Assembly (NCBI GenBank): GCA_944382705.1
Contig: CALWNE010000017.1
Coordinates: forward strand, 1 to 46,555
Length of the DNA stretch: 46,555 bases
Source of the DNA: an uncultured Allofournierella sp.
GTDB taxonomy: Bacteria; Bacillota; Clostridia; Oscillospirales; Ruminococcaceae
Reading direction: 5' to 3'
Part shown: positions 16,714-25,543 of the stretch, piece after piece
Layout of the letters: each line of letters begins with the position of its first letter
Numbering within the stretch: the stretch's first letter is position 1
Translations under genes and position numbers: made by a program
Notes under the pieces: generated by a model
What the model was told of the DNA's origin: nothing
The model's input: the letters and a program-made list of their open reading frames with translations, nothing else
Databases searched by the model: none

Positions 16714-18384
16714 ATGCGTAAAAGAATCGAAGCGGTACAAAAAAGAGATTTCATCTTCGCCCTGCTGTTCTTGGCTGGAACTGGAATGATTTTTTATAAG
16801 TGTGCCTTTGGCTACTCTTTTTGGGACGAACCATTCTATCTCACGATTCCTCAGCGTTTGTTCCAAGGAGACAGCTTATTCACGCAGGAGTGGCATCTGT
16901 CGCAGCTGGCCAGTGTTCTGATTTATCCTTTTTTTGCATTATATCGACTATTCTTTACAGAATCCGAAGGTATTTTGCTGCATTTTCGTTACTTATATAC
17001 CGGACTGCAAGCTTTGACTGCACTGTTTATCTATGTTAGGTTGCGAAAGCATGGCTTGTTCGCTGCTGGTGCCAGCCTGATGTATCTGCTTTTCGCTCCA
17101 TTTGGGATTATGGCTTTATCGTATAACTCCATTGGTGTTTTATGTACCACTGTTTCAGGAGTCCTTTTGGCCACCAATCTCAACAAGCAGCCTGCGACCT
17201 TTTTTCTAATCGGGCTTTTTTACGCAGGCGCAGTGCTGTGCTGTCCCTATCTGGCCGCAGGCTACGCAATCTATGCTGTCGTATGTATCATCCGCAAAGA
17301 CGGCAAAGCGCTTTTGTGGGTAACCCTCGGCTGTAGCTTTCTTGCGATTATCTTTATTGGATTTTTGCTTTCCCGCGCCACTCTGCCGGACATTCTTCGG
17401 GCGCTACCCGCTATTTTAAACGACCCGGAGCATCCGCACACTGGCTTTTTGAAAAACCTGGAAAGTTATGCCACTGCCATTTACAGGCACAGCCGTTTTG
17501 CATCCCCCATCATCAAAGCAGGTGCTGTTCTCAGCGGACTTATTTTAGTGGACCGTCATTCTCCTGCACGGCGTATGGCATATGGCATCGCCGCAATCGT
17601 ACTGTCCATCTTATTCACTCTTCCGTTTGTATTCTCCGCAGTGTATCTGAATTTTTTGTTGGCCTGTCCTTTTTTTCTGGGCTGGTTTGCTTTTCTTTTG
17701 GCTCCTCGGGAAAATTTGAATTGGTTTTTATCCACTTGGCTGTTAAGCCTTCTGTATGGCTTATGTGTTAACTGGAGCTCTAATCAACAGTTTTATGTAA
17801 TTTCCATGGCCTGCATGGCTGGCTCCATTGGTTCGTGGATTATGGTATCAAACTGGTTAAATCTCTATTCAGGCGCCTCTGCCGGTCGATGGCTAAAATC
17901 CTGCACTCTGGTAATCATGGCATTATTTATTGTTGCGCAGGCACACATTCGGTTTACCACCCTTTTTTGGGAGTACGGAGATATGTCTCAAATGTCCTAT
18001 GAAATTACCGTAGGGCCTGCCAAAGGACTTAGGACTTCTGCAGCAAACAAAGAATTCTACGAGACTTTATACCAAGACACGCAAAGCGTGCGTGATTGGG
18101 CAGATGGGCCAGTACTGTACTATACGCGAAATACTTTTTTGTATCTGGCGGATTCCAAAGACAACGCATCTTTTTCTGCCTGGACTTCTGGCATCAACGA
18201 AAGCAGTGCCAAAAAGCTGCTGGAATATTATCGATTAAATCCCAGTAAAATACCTGCTATTATCTACTGCCTTAAAGCTGATTCCTTCGCCGCAGAGCAT
18301 GTCAGCCAGTTTGCTAAAACCTATCATTACAACCTGCAAGAAACCGCTTTAGGATATGTGCTTGTGTCCTCCAATCTTACATAA
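16714..18384 (+). CDS. Polytopic membrane protein, GT-C glycosyltransferase-like
   Basis: A 556-residue protein with about ten or more hydrophobic segments. The first extracytoplasmic loop has FWDEPFYLTIPQRL, an acidic pair after the first membrane helix, as in GT-C enzymes that use lipid-linked sugars; a soluble C-terminal domain of about 100 residues follows the last helix (from about residue 440). I do not recognise a specific family. The ATG follows AAAGAGGTG. Its base composition is visibly more AT-rich, with more A/T-ending codons than its neighbours, suggesting later acquisition. It faces the next large membrane protein (27364-29079) only in general architecture. A cell-surface glycan role is inference. 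Confidence 0.75.
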   Translation: MRKRIEAVQKRDFIFALLFLAGTGMIFYKCAFGYSFWDEPFYLTIPQRLFQGDSLFTQEWHLSQLASVLIYPFFALYRLFFTESEGILLHFRYLYTGLQALTALFIYVRLRKHGLFAAGASLMYLLFAPFGIMALSYNSIGVLCTTVSGVLLATNLNKQPATFFLIGLFYAGAVLCCPYLAAGYAIYAVVCIIRKDGKALLWVTLGCSFLAIIFIGFLLSRATLPDILRALPAILNDPEHPHTGFLKNLESYATAIYRHSRFASPIIKAGAVLSGLILVDRHSPARRMAYGIAAIVLSILFTLPFVFSAVYLNFLLACPFFLGWFAFLLAPRENLNWFLSTWLLSLLYGLCVNWSSNQQFYVISMACMAGSIGSWIMVSNWLNLYSGASAGRWLKSCTLVIMALFIVAQAHIRFTTLFWEYGDMSQMSYEITVGPAKGLRTSAANKEFYETLYQDTQSVRDWADGPVLYYTRNTFLYLADSKDNASFSAWTSGINESSAKKLLEYYRLNPSKIPAIIYCLKADSFAAEHVSQFAKTYHYNLQETALGYVLVSSNLT

Positions 18385-18506
18385 GGCGGTGCTCCCCATT
18401 GGCGATTGCGCAGATGCAATTTGACCATATAAGTTCTGAGTACCACTCCTTTTTCACAACTTCACCAGCAAGCCACAAGAAAATGGCTGGAGCCAGACTA
18501 TATTAC

Positions 18507-18543
18507 AAAGGTCGCCGGGCGAATTATCGCCCGGCGACCTTTT
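18507..18543 (+). terminator. Terminator after the membrane protein gene
   Basis: Fifteen- to sixteen-bp perfect stem AAAGGTCGCCGGGCGA with its complement, loop ATTA, flanked by A and T runs. About 120 nt after the stop at 18384; nothing else is seen in between. Confidence 0.85.
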
Positions 18544-18607
18544 CAACTATCAACTGTTCCCACACACGAGCACCCAAACCGCCGCTTCATTCAACCATGT
18601 TTACAAA

Positions 18608-18641
18608 CAAAAAATACCGCAAGGCGTTTGCCTTGCGGTAT
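18608..18641 (-). terminator. Terminator of tRNA-Ala
   Basis: Minus strand ATACCGCAAGGC hairpin (12 bp) followed by TTTTTTG, starting one base after the tRNA 3' CCA. Confidence 0.9.
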
Positions 18642-18642
18642 C

Positions 18643-18718
<76 letters not shown>

Positions 18719-18751
18719 ATATTCAGTTGCCTTCTCGTTGACTGCTTGCTT

Positions 18752-18780
18752 ATTATAGCAAGCTTTTTTGCATCTGTCAA
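18752..18780 (-). promoter_or_regulatory. Promoter of tRNA-Ala
   Basis: Perfect consensus TTGACA, 17-nt spacer, TATAAT on the minus strand, about 27 nt upstream of the mature tRNA. From 18781 to 19020 I see nothing I can name. Confidence 0.95.
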
Positions 18781-19020
18781 CAGATTTTTTCAAAAAAACT
18801 GCAATTTTTTCCTGGCGGCCTTTCTGGCTTATTTTTTGCACAGGTGCACAAGCCCTGCCACCCACTGTGCCAGCCCACCAGCAATGTAGCTTTTTGAGAG
18901 CATTTTCCAAGGTGCCTCTCCCCTGCACAGGCGGGCCCGCCGGGGCTGCAAAACAAAACCAACCCCGGCAGATTGATTGAAGCCAGCAACCCCAGCGTGC
19001 CCTCAAAATAAAACAACAAC

Positions 19021-19053
19021 AAAATAGCCGCCCGGCACAAGGACCGGGCGGCT
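19021..19053 (-). terminator. Terminator of the polyamine operon
   Basis: Ten-bp GC-rich stem AGCCGCCCGG/CCGGGCGGCT (19026-19035, 19044-19053) followed on the minus strand by ATTTTG. It lies about 30 nt after the last gene. The T-tract is short. Confidence 0.7.
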
Positions 19054-19083
19054 GCTTGCTTTTAGCAAAACGGCGCTGCCACT

Positions 19084-20208
19084 TTATGAAAGGCGCTGTT
19101 TAAAATCCTCGTATCCAAAGGATTTTACCAGATTTCGCTCTCCACTGGCATTCTGCCAGACGATGGAAGGCAGCGGCATTCCATTGAAGGTATTGGTTTT
19201 TACCATAGTATATAGGGCCATATCCTCAAATACCAGTTCCTGCCCAGGTTCCAGGGGCTGTTCAAAGGAATACTCCCCGATAATATCCCCTGCCAGACAG
19301 GTAGGCCCCCCCAGCCGGTAGGTAAAGGGCTTCTCCCCCGGCTGGCCTGCACCCTGCAAAGGGGGCCGGTAGGGCATTTCCAGCACATCCGGCATATGGC
19401 AGGCAGCAGAAGTATCCAGAATAGCCAGATTCATCCCGTTGTGGAGGGTTTCCAGTACGGTGGTTACTAAAAATCCCCCATTCAGCACCACTGCTTCGCC
19501 CGGTTCCAGATACACTTCCACCCCGTAGGTTTGCTTCAGCCGCACAATCAGGTTTACCAGCCGCTGCCGGTCATAATCTGGCCGGGTGATGTGGTGGCCG
19601 CCCCCCAGGTTGAGCCACTTCATCCCCTTGAGCAGCGGGCCGAACTTTTCCTCAAAGGCCAGCACCGTGCGCTCTAAATCGTCGCTGTTCTGCTCGCAGA
19701 GGGTATGAAAATGCAATCCGTCCAGCAAGGGCAGCTGACTGGCGTCCCAGTTGGCCCAGGTGGTACCCAGCCGGGACCCTGGGGCGCAGGGGTCATAGAT
19801 GGCATGGCCCTCCTGGGTGGAGCATTCCGGGTTAATGCGCAGCCCCACCTGCTTGCCCGCCGCTTTGGCCCGAGGCCCAAACAAGGCCAACTGCCGGGGC
19901 GAGTTGAACACAATATGGTCGGCATATTGCAGCAGCTCCTCAAACTCCTGGGGCTTATAGGCAGGGCTGAACACATGGGTTTCGCCCCCAAATTCTTCCC
20001 ATCCCAGCCTAGCTTCGTACAGGCCGCTGGCTGTGCTGCCCGCCAGATAACGGCGCAGCAGCGGATAGGCATAAAACATGGAGAACGCCTTTTGCGCCAG
20101 CAGAATTTTACAGCCTGCCTGCTGGGCCACCTGCTGCAACAGTTCCAGATTGTGCAGCAGGCGGGCTTCATCCACCAAAAAGTACGGCGTTTGAATGGAT
20201 TGTTTCAT
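19084..20208 (-). CDS. nspC: Carboxynorspermidine/carboxyspermidine decarboxylase
   Basis: PLP fold-type III decarboxylase that removes the carboxyl of carboxyspermidine (or carboxynorspermidine) to give the triamine. At 374 residues it has the family length. Seen are the N-terminal TPYFLVDEARL, PLP-lysine segment ILLAQKAF, GSTASGLYEARLG, LRINPECS, LHFHTLCEQ, LNLGGGHHIT, LEPGEAV, the D-S-CHMPDVLE segment around the substrate cysteine, and GGPTCLAGD. Start ATG overlaps the upstream stop by one base (TGATG). It is last in the six-gene operon and pairs with the dehydrogenase upstream. The carboxyaminopropylagmatine variant of the substrate is possible given agmatine enzymes in the same operon. 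Confidence 0.93.
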   Translation of the reverse strand: MKQSIQTPYFLVDEARLLHNLELLQQVAQQAGCKILLAQKAFSMFYAYPLLRRYLAGSTASGLYEARLGWEEFGGETHVFSPAYKPQEFEELLQYADHIVFNSPRQLALFGPRAKAAGKQVGLRINPECSTQEGHAIYDPCAPGSRLGTTWANWDASQLPLLDGLHFHTLCEQNSDDLERTVLAFEEKFGPLLKGMKWLNLGGGHHITRPDYDRQRLVNLIVRLKQTYGVEVYLEPGEAVVLNGGFLVTTVLETLHNGMNLAILDTSAACHMPDVLEMPYRPPLQGAGQPGEKPFTYRLGGPTCLAGDIIGEYSFEQPLEPGQELVFEDMALYTMVKTNTFNGMPLPSIVWQNASGERNLVKSFGYEDFKQRLS

Positions 20209-21467
20209 CAGTCCACCAGCTCCGGGTCATCCTTAACCTGCCAGGGCAGACCCCACTGGTTCAGGGCCTCCATGTAGGGGTCTGGATCAAACTCCTCCAC
20301 GGTATAAACGCCGGGCTTGTTCCACTGGCCGGTCAGCAGCATCATGGCGCCAATCATAGCAGGCACACCGGTGGTGTAGGAGATTGCCTGGGAGCCCACC
20401 TCCCGGTAACATTCCTGGTGGTCACATACATTATAAATATAAGCTGTTTTGGGCTGTCCGTCCTTGGTGCCGGTAAAAATGCAGCCAATGTTGGTTTTGC
20501 CATTGGTGCGGGGGCCCAGAGTAGCAGGGTCCGGCAGAAGGGCCTTCAAAAACTGGATGGGCACAATGGAGTGGCCCTCAAACTCCATGGGCTTGGTGGA
20601 GAGCATTCCCACATTTTCCAGACACTTCATGTGGGTCAGGTAGCTTTGACCAAAGGTCATGAAAAAGCGAATCCGCTTAACGCCGGGAATATTTTTTGCC
20701 AGAGATTCAATTTCTTCGTGGTGCAAAAGATACATATCCTTTTGGCCCACCTGGTCGAAGTTGTATTCCCGCTTGATGCTCATGGGCTCAATTTCCACCC
20801 AATGGCCATTCTCCCAGTAGGAGCCGGGGGCGGAAACCTCCCGCAGGTTTACCTCCGGGTTGAAGTTGGTGGCAAAGGGATAGCCATGGTCGCCACCGTT
20901 GCAATCCAGAATATCGATGGTATCAATGGTATCGAACAGGTGCTTTTGTGCCCATGCACAGTAAGCCTGGGTCACACCGGGGTCAAAGCCGGAACCAAGC
21001 AGAGCGGTAAGGCCCGCCTGACGGAATTTTTCCTGGTAGGCCCACTGCCAGGAATAGTCGAAATAGGCGGAAAAACCCTGTTCTTTGCAGCGCTTTTCGT
21101 ACACCGCACGCCATTGTGGGTCCTCCAGGTCTTCCGGCTCGTAGTTGGCGGTATCCATGTAATTCACCCCACAGGCCAGGCAGGCATCCATAATGGTCAA
21201 ATCCTGGTAAGGCAGAGCAATGTTCATGACCAGGTCCGGCTTATAGTCCTGAATCAGGGCAATCAGCTGGTTCACATCGTCTGCATCCACCTGGGCGGTG
21301 GTGATTTTGGTGCTGGTTTTGCCCTCCAGCTGGGCCTTGAGGGCATCGCATTTGGACTTGGTACGGCTGGCGATGCACAGCTCCTGGAACACCTGGCTGT
21401 TTTGGCAGCATTTATGAATGGCCACTGCGGCCACACCGCCGCAACCAATGACTAAAACCTTGCTCAT
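20208..21467 (-). CDS. Carboxynorspermidine/carboxyspermidine dehydrogenase (saccharopine dehydrogenase family)
   Basis: Reductively condenses aspartate semialdehyde with a di- or triamine precursor using NADPH. At 419 residues it has family length. Rossmann motif VLVIGCGGVAAVA at residues 4-16, then IASRTKSKCDAL, NIALPYQDLTIMDACLACGVNYMDTANYE, and GSGFDPGVTQAYCAWAQ, typical of CASDH/Lys1-like enzymes. ATG at 21467 after AAAGGAG. With nspC it forms the alternative spermidine route; the amine acceptor (putrescine, diaminopropane or agmatine) cannot be read from sequence. Confidence 0.92.
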   Translation of the reverse strand: MSKVLVIGCGGVAAVAIHKCCQNSQVFQELCIASRTKSKCDALKAQLEGKTSTKITTAQVDADDVNQLIALIQDYKPDLVMNIALPYQDLTIMDACLACGVNYMDTANYEPEDLEDPQWRAVYEKRCKEQGFSAYFDYSWQWAYQEKFRQAGLTALLGSGFDPGVTQAYCAWAQKHLFDTIDTIDILDCNGGDHGYPFATNFNPEVNLREVSAPGSYWENGHWVEIEPMSIKREYNFDQVGQKDMYLLHHEEIESLAKNIPGVKRIRFFMTFGQSYLTHMKCLENVGMLSTKPMEFEGHSIVPIQFLKALLPDPATLGPRTNGKTNIGCIFTGTKDGQPKTAYIYNVCDHQECYREVGSQAISYTTGVPAMIGAMMLLTGQWNKPGVYTVEEFDPDPYMEALNQWGLPWQVKDDPELVD

Positions 21468-21485
21468 AACTGAAATTCTCCTTTA

Positions 21486-22373
21486 TCATTCATTTTCCCC
21501 AATGGGGTTTACAGCATTGTTGGGCTGGAGTGCCAGCAGCATCTCCCGCACGATTTTTACCGCCACAATGGTGGATACACCGCTCTGATCGTAATGGGGA
21601 CTTAACTCATTTACATCGCAGCCCACCACCCGGGCCTTGCTGCACACCAGTGTAACCGCCTGGCGCAGCTGTTCAAAGGTTACTCCTCCTGGCTCGGGGG
21701 TGCCGGTACCGGGGAACACCGAGGGGTCCAGCACATCCAAATCCACCGTGAAGTACACCGGCTGGCCCTTTAGCTGTTCCAGCGTTTGTTCCAGGCCCTC
21801 AAAGTCAAACCGGCGGGTGTTCACATGGGTGCGGCCCCAGCAAAACTCCTCCCTGTCGCCGGAGCGGATGCCAAACTGGTGGATGCGGCCATCCCCCACC
21901 AGCTCCCAGCACCGGCGCAGTACACAAGCGTGGGACAAGGGCGCACCCAGATAGTCCTGGCGCAGGTCTGCATGGGCATCAAAATGGATGATATGCACCT
22001 GTGGATACTGCTGAACCACCGCCCGGAAGGCCCCCAGCGTAACCAGGTGCTCACCCCCCAGCATAAAGGGCCGCTTGCCGGCCTCCAAAATATGCTTGGT
22101 TCGCTGCTGGATGCGGTCCAGTGCTTTGTTCACATCCCCAAAACAGAGTTCCAAATCCCCCAGATCCACCACATGGGCATCCAGCAAATCCCGGTCCTGA
22201 TAGGGGCTGTAACTTTCCACGCCGTAGGATTCCCGGCGGATGGCGCCGCTGCCGAACCGGGTACCCGGCCGGTAGGAAGTGGTGGAATCGAAGGGGGCTC
22301 CAAACAGCATGGTGCTTGCCACACGGGGGCTTTTATCGCACCCCATAAACACCTCAATATTTTTATTCAACAT
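21486..22373 (-). CDS. speB: Agmatinase-type ureohydrolase
   Basis: Mn-dependent ureohydrolase expected to hydrolyse agmatine to putrescine and urea. At 295 residues it has normal length. The metal-binding motifs are GGEH, HFDAHADLRQ and TVDLDVLDPSVFPGTGTPEPGG. The ATG at 22373 overlaps the speE end by 11 nt and uses GGAGGAG within speE, so the two are translationally coupled. The same fold also acts on N1-aminopropylagmatine in other bacteria, a real alternative here. Placed between the aminopropyltransferase and the dehydrogenase. Confidence 0.92.
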   Translation of the reverse strand: MLNKNIEVFMGCDKSPRVASTMLFGAPFDSTTSYRPGTRFGSGAIRRESYGVESYSPYQDRDLLDAHVVDLGDLELCFGDVNKALDRIQQRTKHILEAGKRPFMLGGEHLVTLGAFRAVVQQYPQVHIIHFDAHADLRQDYLGAPLSHACVLRRCWELVGDGRIHQFGIRSGDREEFCWGRTHVNTRRFDFEGLEQTLEQLKGQPVYFTVDLDVLDPSVFPGTGTPEPGGVTFEQLRQAVTLVCSKARVVGCDVNELSPHYDQSGVSTIVAVKIVREMLLALQPNNAVNPIGENE

Positions 22374-23214
22374 CTTTCAATAGCTCCTCCACATAGGCGG
22401 GCAGATAAAATGCGCCTTTGTGCAATGTAGTGGTATAGTAGCGGCAGCCAAGGCCCCGCATATTCCAGGCAGTTTCCCGCAAATCCTTGAGGGGATGGTA
22501 CCGCTTGGAAGCAAACCCAAACAGCCAATGCCCGGAGGGGTAGGTGGGGATGTGGGCCTGGTAAACCCGGCTGATGGGGAAGGACTCCACAATGCGTTTG
22601 TGAGCCCGCTGGCAGGCCATGGCGTCCTGGGCATAAAAGGGGCTTTCATGCTGGTTCACCATAATACCGTCCGGCTTGAGCGCTTTATAACAGCTGCCGT
22701 AAAACTCCCGTGTAAACAGTCCCTCTCCAGGGCCGAAGGGGTCGGTGGAGTCCACAATAATCAGGTCATATTCCTCCTGGCAGGACCGCACAAACCGCAC
22801 TCCATCCTGGTAGTGGATGTTCACCCGTGGGTCTGCCAGCCGGCAGGCGGTTTGGGGCAGGTATTCCCGGCACACCTCCACCACCAGTGGGTCAATTTCC
22901 ACCAAATCGATGGATTCTATCTCGGGGTAACGGGTCAGTTCCCGTATTACTCCCCCATCCCCGGCACCAATCACCAGCACCCTCTTTACACTGGGGTGTA
23001 CTGCCATGGGCACATGGGTAATCATTTCATGGTAGATGAACTCATCCTTTTCGGTGAGCATCATGTAGCCATCCAAAGTAAGAAAGCGGCCAAACTCCGG
23101 CGATTCAAACACATCAATGCGCTGAAATTCACTGCGGCCGCTGTACAGCTGCCTGTCCACCTTGATGGAAAGCTTGACATGGGGCGTTTGCGCCTCCGAA
23201 AACCAGAAATCCAT
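22363..23214 (-). CDS. speE: Spermidine synthase-type aminopropyltransferase
   Basis: Transfers the aminopropyl group from decarboxylated SAM to an amine acceptor. At 283 residues it has normal length. Landmarks are QRIDVFESPEFGRFLTLDG, the YHEMITHVP segment, VLVIGAGDGGVIREL for nucleotide binding, LVEIDPLVV, the catalytic DSTDPFGPGEGLF, NQHESPFY and IPTYPSGHWLFGFAS. ATG at 23214 follows AAAGGAGG. Acceptor choice (putrescine or agmatine) is not resolvable by eye. Confidence 0.95.
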   Translation of the reverse strand: MDFWFSEAQTPHVKLSIKVDRQLYSGRSEFQRIDVFESPEFGRFLTLDGYMMLTEKDEFIYHEMITHVPMAVHPSVKRVLVIGAGDGGVIRELTRYPEIESIDLVEIDPLVVEVCREYLPQTACRLADPRVNIHYQDGVRFVRSCQEEYDLIIVDSTDPFGPGEGLFTREFYGSCYKALKPDGIMVNQHESPFYAQDAMACQRAHKRIVESFPISRVYQAHIPTYPSGHWLFGFASKRYHPLKDLRETAWNMRGLGCRYYTTTLHKGAFYLPAYVEELLKDVE

Positions 23215-23226
23215 GGTTGCCTCCTT

Positions 23227-24675
23227 TTACTTCAACACATTCAGCCGCCGGATGTCTGCATCCTGGGGGCCGGTCATGGAGCAGCCCTTGGCTTTTGCGT
23301 ACTGAATGTACTCCAAAATTTGGGGCGTGATGCGTTCCCCCGGTGCCAAAATGGGAATGCCCGGCGGATAGCACATTACAAACTCGCTGCAAATGCGGCC
23401 TGCCGTCTGCTCAATGGGCAGCGATTCGGTGGGGGCGTAAAAAGCCTCCTGGGGGGTAGCAGCCACCTGGGGGTCTATGTACTCCTGCTGCATCAAATCC
23501 CCTTTGCTGCCCTTGAATCGTCGGCTTACCTCGGCCAGTGAACTCACCAGCCGCTCCACCTCACGGGGGCGGTCCCCAATGGATAGATAAGCCAGAATAT
23601 TGCCCAAGTCTCCAAATTCAATCTGAATGTCATATTCATCCCGCAGCAGGTCGTATACCTCAATGCCGGCCAGGCCAACATCCAGCGTATTGACAGAGAG
23701 CTTGGTGGGGTCAAAATCAAAAATACTGTCTCCGTTGCACAACTCCCGGCTAAAAGCATAGTAACCGCCGATGGCGTTGATTTCCCGCCGGGCGTACTCT
23801 GCCAACTGGGTGACCCGGTCAAACTCCTCCCGCCCCCGCAGGGCCAGGTTCCGACGGGAGATGTCCAGGCTGGCCAGCAGCAGGTAGGAGCCGCTGGTGG
23901 TTTGGGTCAGGTTGATAATCTGCCGGATGTGACCCTCCTCCATGGCCGGGCCTGACAACAGCAGAGAGCTTTGGGTCAGGCTGCCGCCGGATTTATGCAT
24001 GGACACCGCCGCCATGTCTGCCCCTGCCGCCATGGCGGAAACAGGGAGGTTTTGCCCAAAGTACAGGTGGGTACCGTGGGCTTCGTCTGCCAGGCAGAGC
24101 ATTCCATGCCGGTGGGCCAGCTCCACAATGCTCCGCAAATCGGAACAGATGCCGTAATAGGTAGGGTTGTTAACCAGGATAGCCTTTGCATCGGGATTAT
24201 TGCGGATAGCCTGCTCCACCTGGGACAGCTTCATGCCCAAGGGAATACCGAGCCGGTTGTCACACTCCGGGTTCACGTACACCGGAATGGCGCCGCACAG
24301 CACCAGTGCACCCATCACACTGCGGTGCACATTGCGGGGCAGAATGATTTTTTCACCTCGCTTTACCACCGACAAAATCATACTTTGCACCGCACTGGTG
24401 GTGCCGCCCACCATCAAAAAGGCGTGGGCGGCTCCAAAGGCTTGAGCAGCCAGCTGTTCTGCCTGCCGAATAACCGATACCGGATGACAAAGGTTATCCA
24501 GCGGTTTCATGGAGTTTACATCCATGCTCACACATTTCTGGCCCAGCAATTCTGCCAGTTCCGGGTTGCCTCGTCCCCTTTTGTGGCCGGGCACATCAAA
24601 GGGCACCACTCGTTTTTGGTGGAATTGCTCCAGTGCCTCGTAAATAGGGGCCCGCTGCTGATTCAATTCTTCCAT
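23227..24675 (-). CDS. speA: Orn/Lys/Arg decarboxylase family, likely arginine decarboxylase
   Basis: PLP fold-type I basic amino acid decarboxylase of the short clostridial/Bacillus SpeA type (482 residues), without the N-terminal wing domain of the inducible enterobacterial enzymes. Landmarks: RVVPFDVPGHKRGRG, HAFLMVGGTTSAVQSM, LPRNVHRSV, NNPTYYGICSD, ADEAHGTHL and the PLP lysine in SMHKSGGSLTQSS. C-terminal region includes CYPPGIPILAPGE. I start at the ATG at 24675 (AAAGGAG upstream). Arginine as substrate is inferred from the agmatinase in the operon and the Bacillus SpeA similarity; lysine or ornithine cannot be excluded. Confidence 0.9.
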   Translation of the reverse strand: MEELNQQRAPIYEALEQFHQKRVVPFDVPGHKRGRGNPELAELLGQKCVSMDVNSMKPLDNLCHPVSVIRQAEQLAAQAFGAAHAFLMVGGTTSAVQSMILSVVKRGEKIILPRNVHRSVMGALVLCGAIPVYVNPECDNRLGIPLGMKLSQVEQAIRNNPDAKAILVNNPTYYGICSDLRSIVELAHRHGMLCLADEAHGTHLYFGQNLPVSAMAAGADMAAVSMHKSGGSLTQSSLLLSGPAMEEGHIRQIINLTQTTSGSYLLLASLDISRRNLALRGREEFDRVTQLAEYARREINAIGGYYAFSRELCNGDSIFDFDPTKLSVNTLDVGLAGIEVYDLLRDEYDIQIEFGDLGNILAYLSIGDRPREVERLVSSLAEVSRRFKGSKGDLMQQEYIDPQVAATPQEAFYAPTESLPIEQTAGRICSEFVMCYPPGIPILAPGERITPQILEYIQYAKAKGCSMTGPQDADIRRLNVLK

Positions 24676-24700
24676 GACCTTCTCCTTTCGGGCCTGTGAC

Positions 24701-25459
24701 TCAGTAGATATTGCGCCCGCTGAAAATTTCAATCATCTCTCGGCGCAGGTTGTTCATGATTTCCAGCCTGGTTTTAGGGGGTAACTCATAAACATCGGTT
24801 TTAAACAGATAGTTCTGCAAGTCAATTTCTTTCAGCATCATCTTGGTATGAAAAAGATTTGCGTCGTACACATTGATGTCCACTGCATCGTACCGGCGCA
24901 GTAAATCCTCTTGGATGTAATCCTGAATGCTGTTGACCTTATGATCCATAAACAGCTTGCGGCCATTCAGGTCTCGTGTAAATCCACGCACCCGGTAATC
25001 CATGGTGATAATGTCGGAATCAAAGGATTGAATCAGGTAATCCAGGGTGGAAAGAGGGGTAATTTCACCGCAGGTTGCCACATCAATGTCCACTCGGAAG
25101 GTGGCCAGGCAGGTTTCGGGGTGGTATTCCGGGTAGGTATGTACCGTTACATGGCTCTTGTCTAGATGGGCCAGCTGGGTTTCCCCCACAGGCATCATGC
25201 TGCCCTCCGCAATCAGGATTGTAACCGAAGCCCCCTGTGGGTCGTAGTCCTGCCGGGCAATGTTCAGCACCTTGGCCCCTATCATGTCCGTGAGAGTGGT
25301 CAGGATGTTGGTAAGCCGCTCGGAATTGTATTGTTCGTCGATGTAATCGATGTAGTCTTTTTGTTCTCTGGGGGTTTTTGCATAACATACATCGTAGATG
25401 TTGAAACTCAGCGCCTTGGTCAGATTGTTGAATCCATACAATTTCAGTTTTTCGTCCAC
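24701..25459 (-). CDS. speD: S-adenosylmethionine decarboxylase proenzyme, enterobacterial-type
   Basis: Pyruvoyl enzyme giving decarboxylated SAM, the aminopropyl donor for SpeE. The protein (252 residues) is close in sequence to E. coli SpeD: KLKLYGFNNLTKALSFNIYDVCYA, YIDEQYNSERLT, LNIARQDYDPQGASVTIL, the self-cleavage site HLDKSHVTVHTYPE (Ser becomes pyruvoyl), VATCGEITPL, DYRVRGFTRDLNG and the C-terminal SGRNIY. That is the long class, not the short Bacillus type. The start is a GTG at 25459 with GGGGAGGAG 9 nt upstream; the longer frame runs into the leader. It is first in the polyamine operon, about 40 nt after the leader terminator. Confidence 0.96.
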   Translation of the reverse strand: MDEKLKLYGFNNLTKALSFNIYDVCYAKTPREQKDYIDYIDEQYNSERLTNILTTLTDMIGAKVLNIARQDYDPQGASVTILIAEGSMMPVGETQLAHLDKSHVTVHTYPEYHPETCLATFRVDIDVATCGEITPLSTLDYLIQSFDSDIITMDYRVRGFTRDLNGRKLFMDHKVNSIQDYIQEDLLRRYDAVDINVYDANLFHTKMMLKEIDLQNYLFKTDVYELPPKTRLEIMNNLRREMIEIFSGRNIY

Positions 25460-25499
25460 GAAAAAGCTCCTCCCCTGGGCCCCTTTGGCCAAATTCAAA

Positions 25500-25543
25500 C
25501 AAAAAAACAGGCTATGTGCAGCAGCTGCATACACATAGCCTGT
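25500..25543 (-). terminator. Intrinsic terminator in the speD leader
   Basis: Minus strand 12-bp stem ACAGGCTATGTG/CACATAGCCTGT (25532-25543 with 25507-25518), then seven T. No promoter is visible between it and speD, so operon expression seems to need read-through. Confidence 0.92.
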
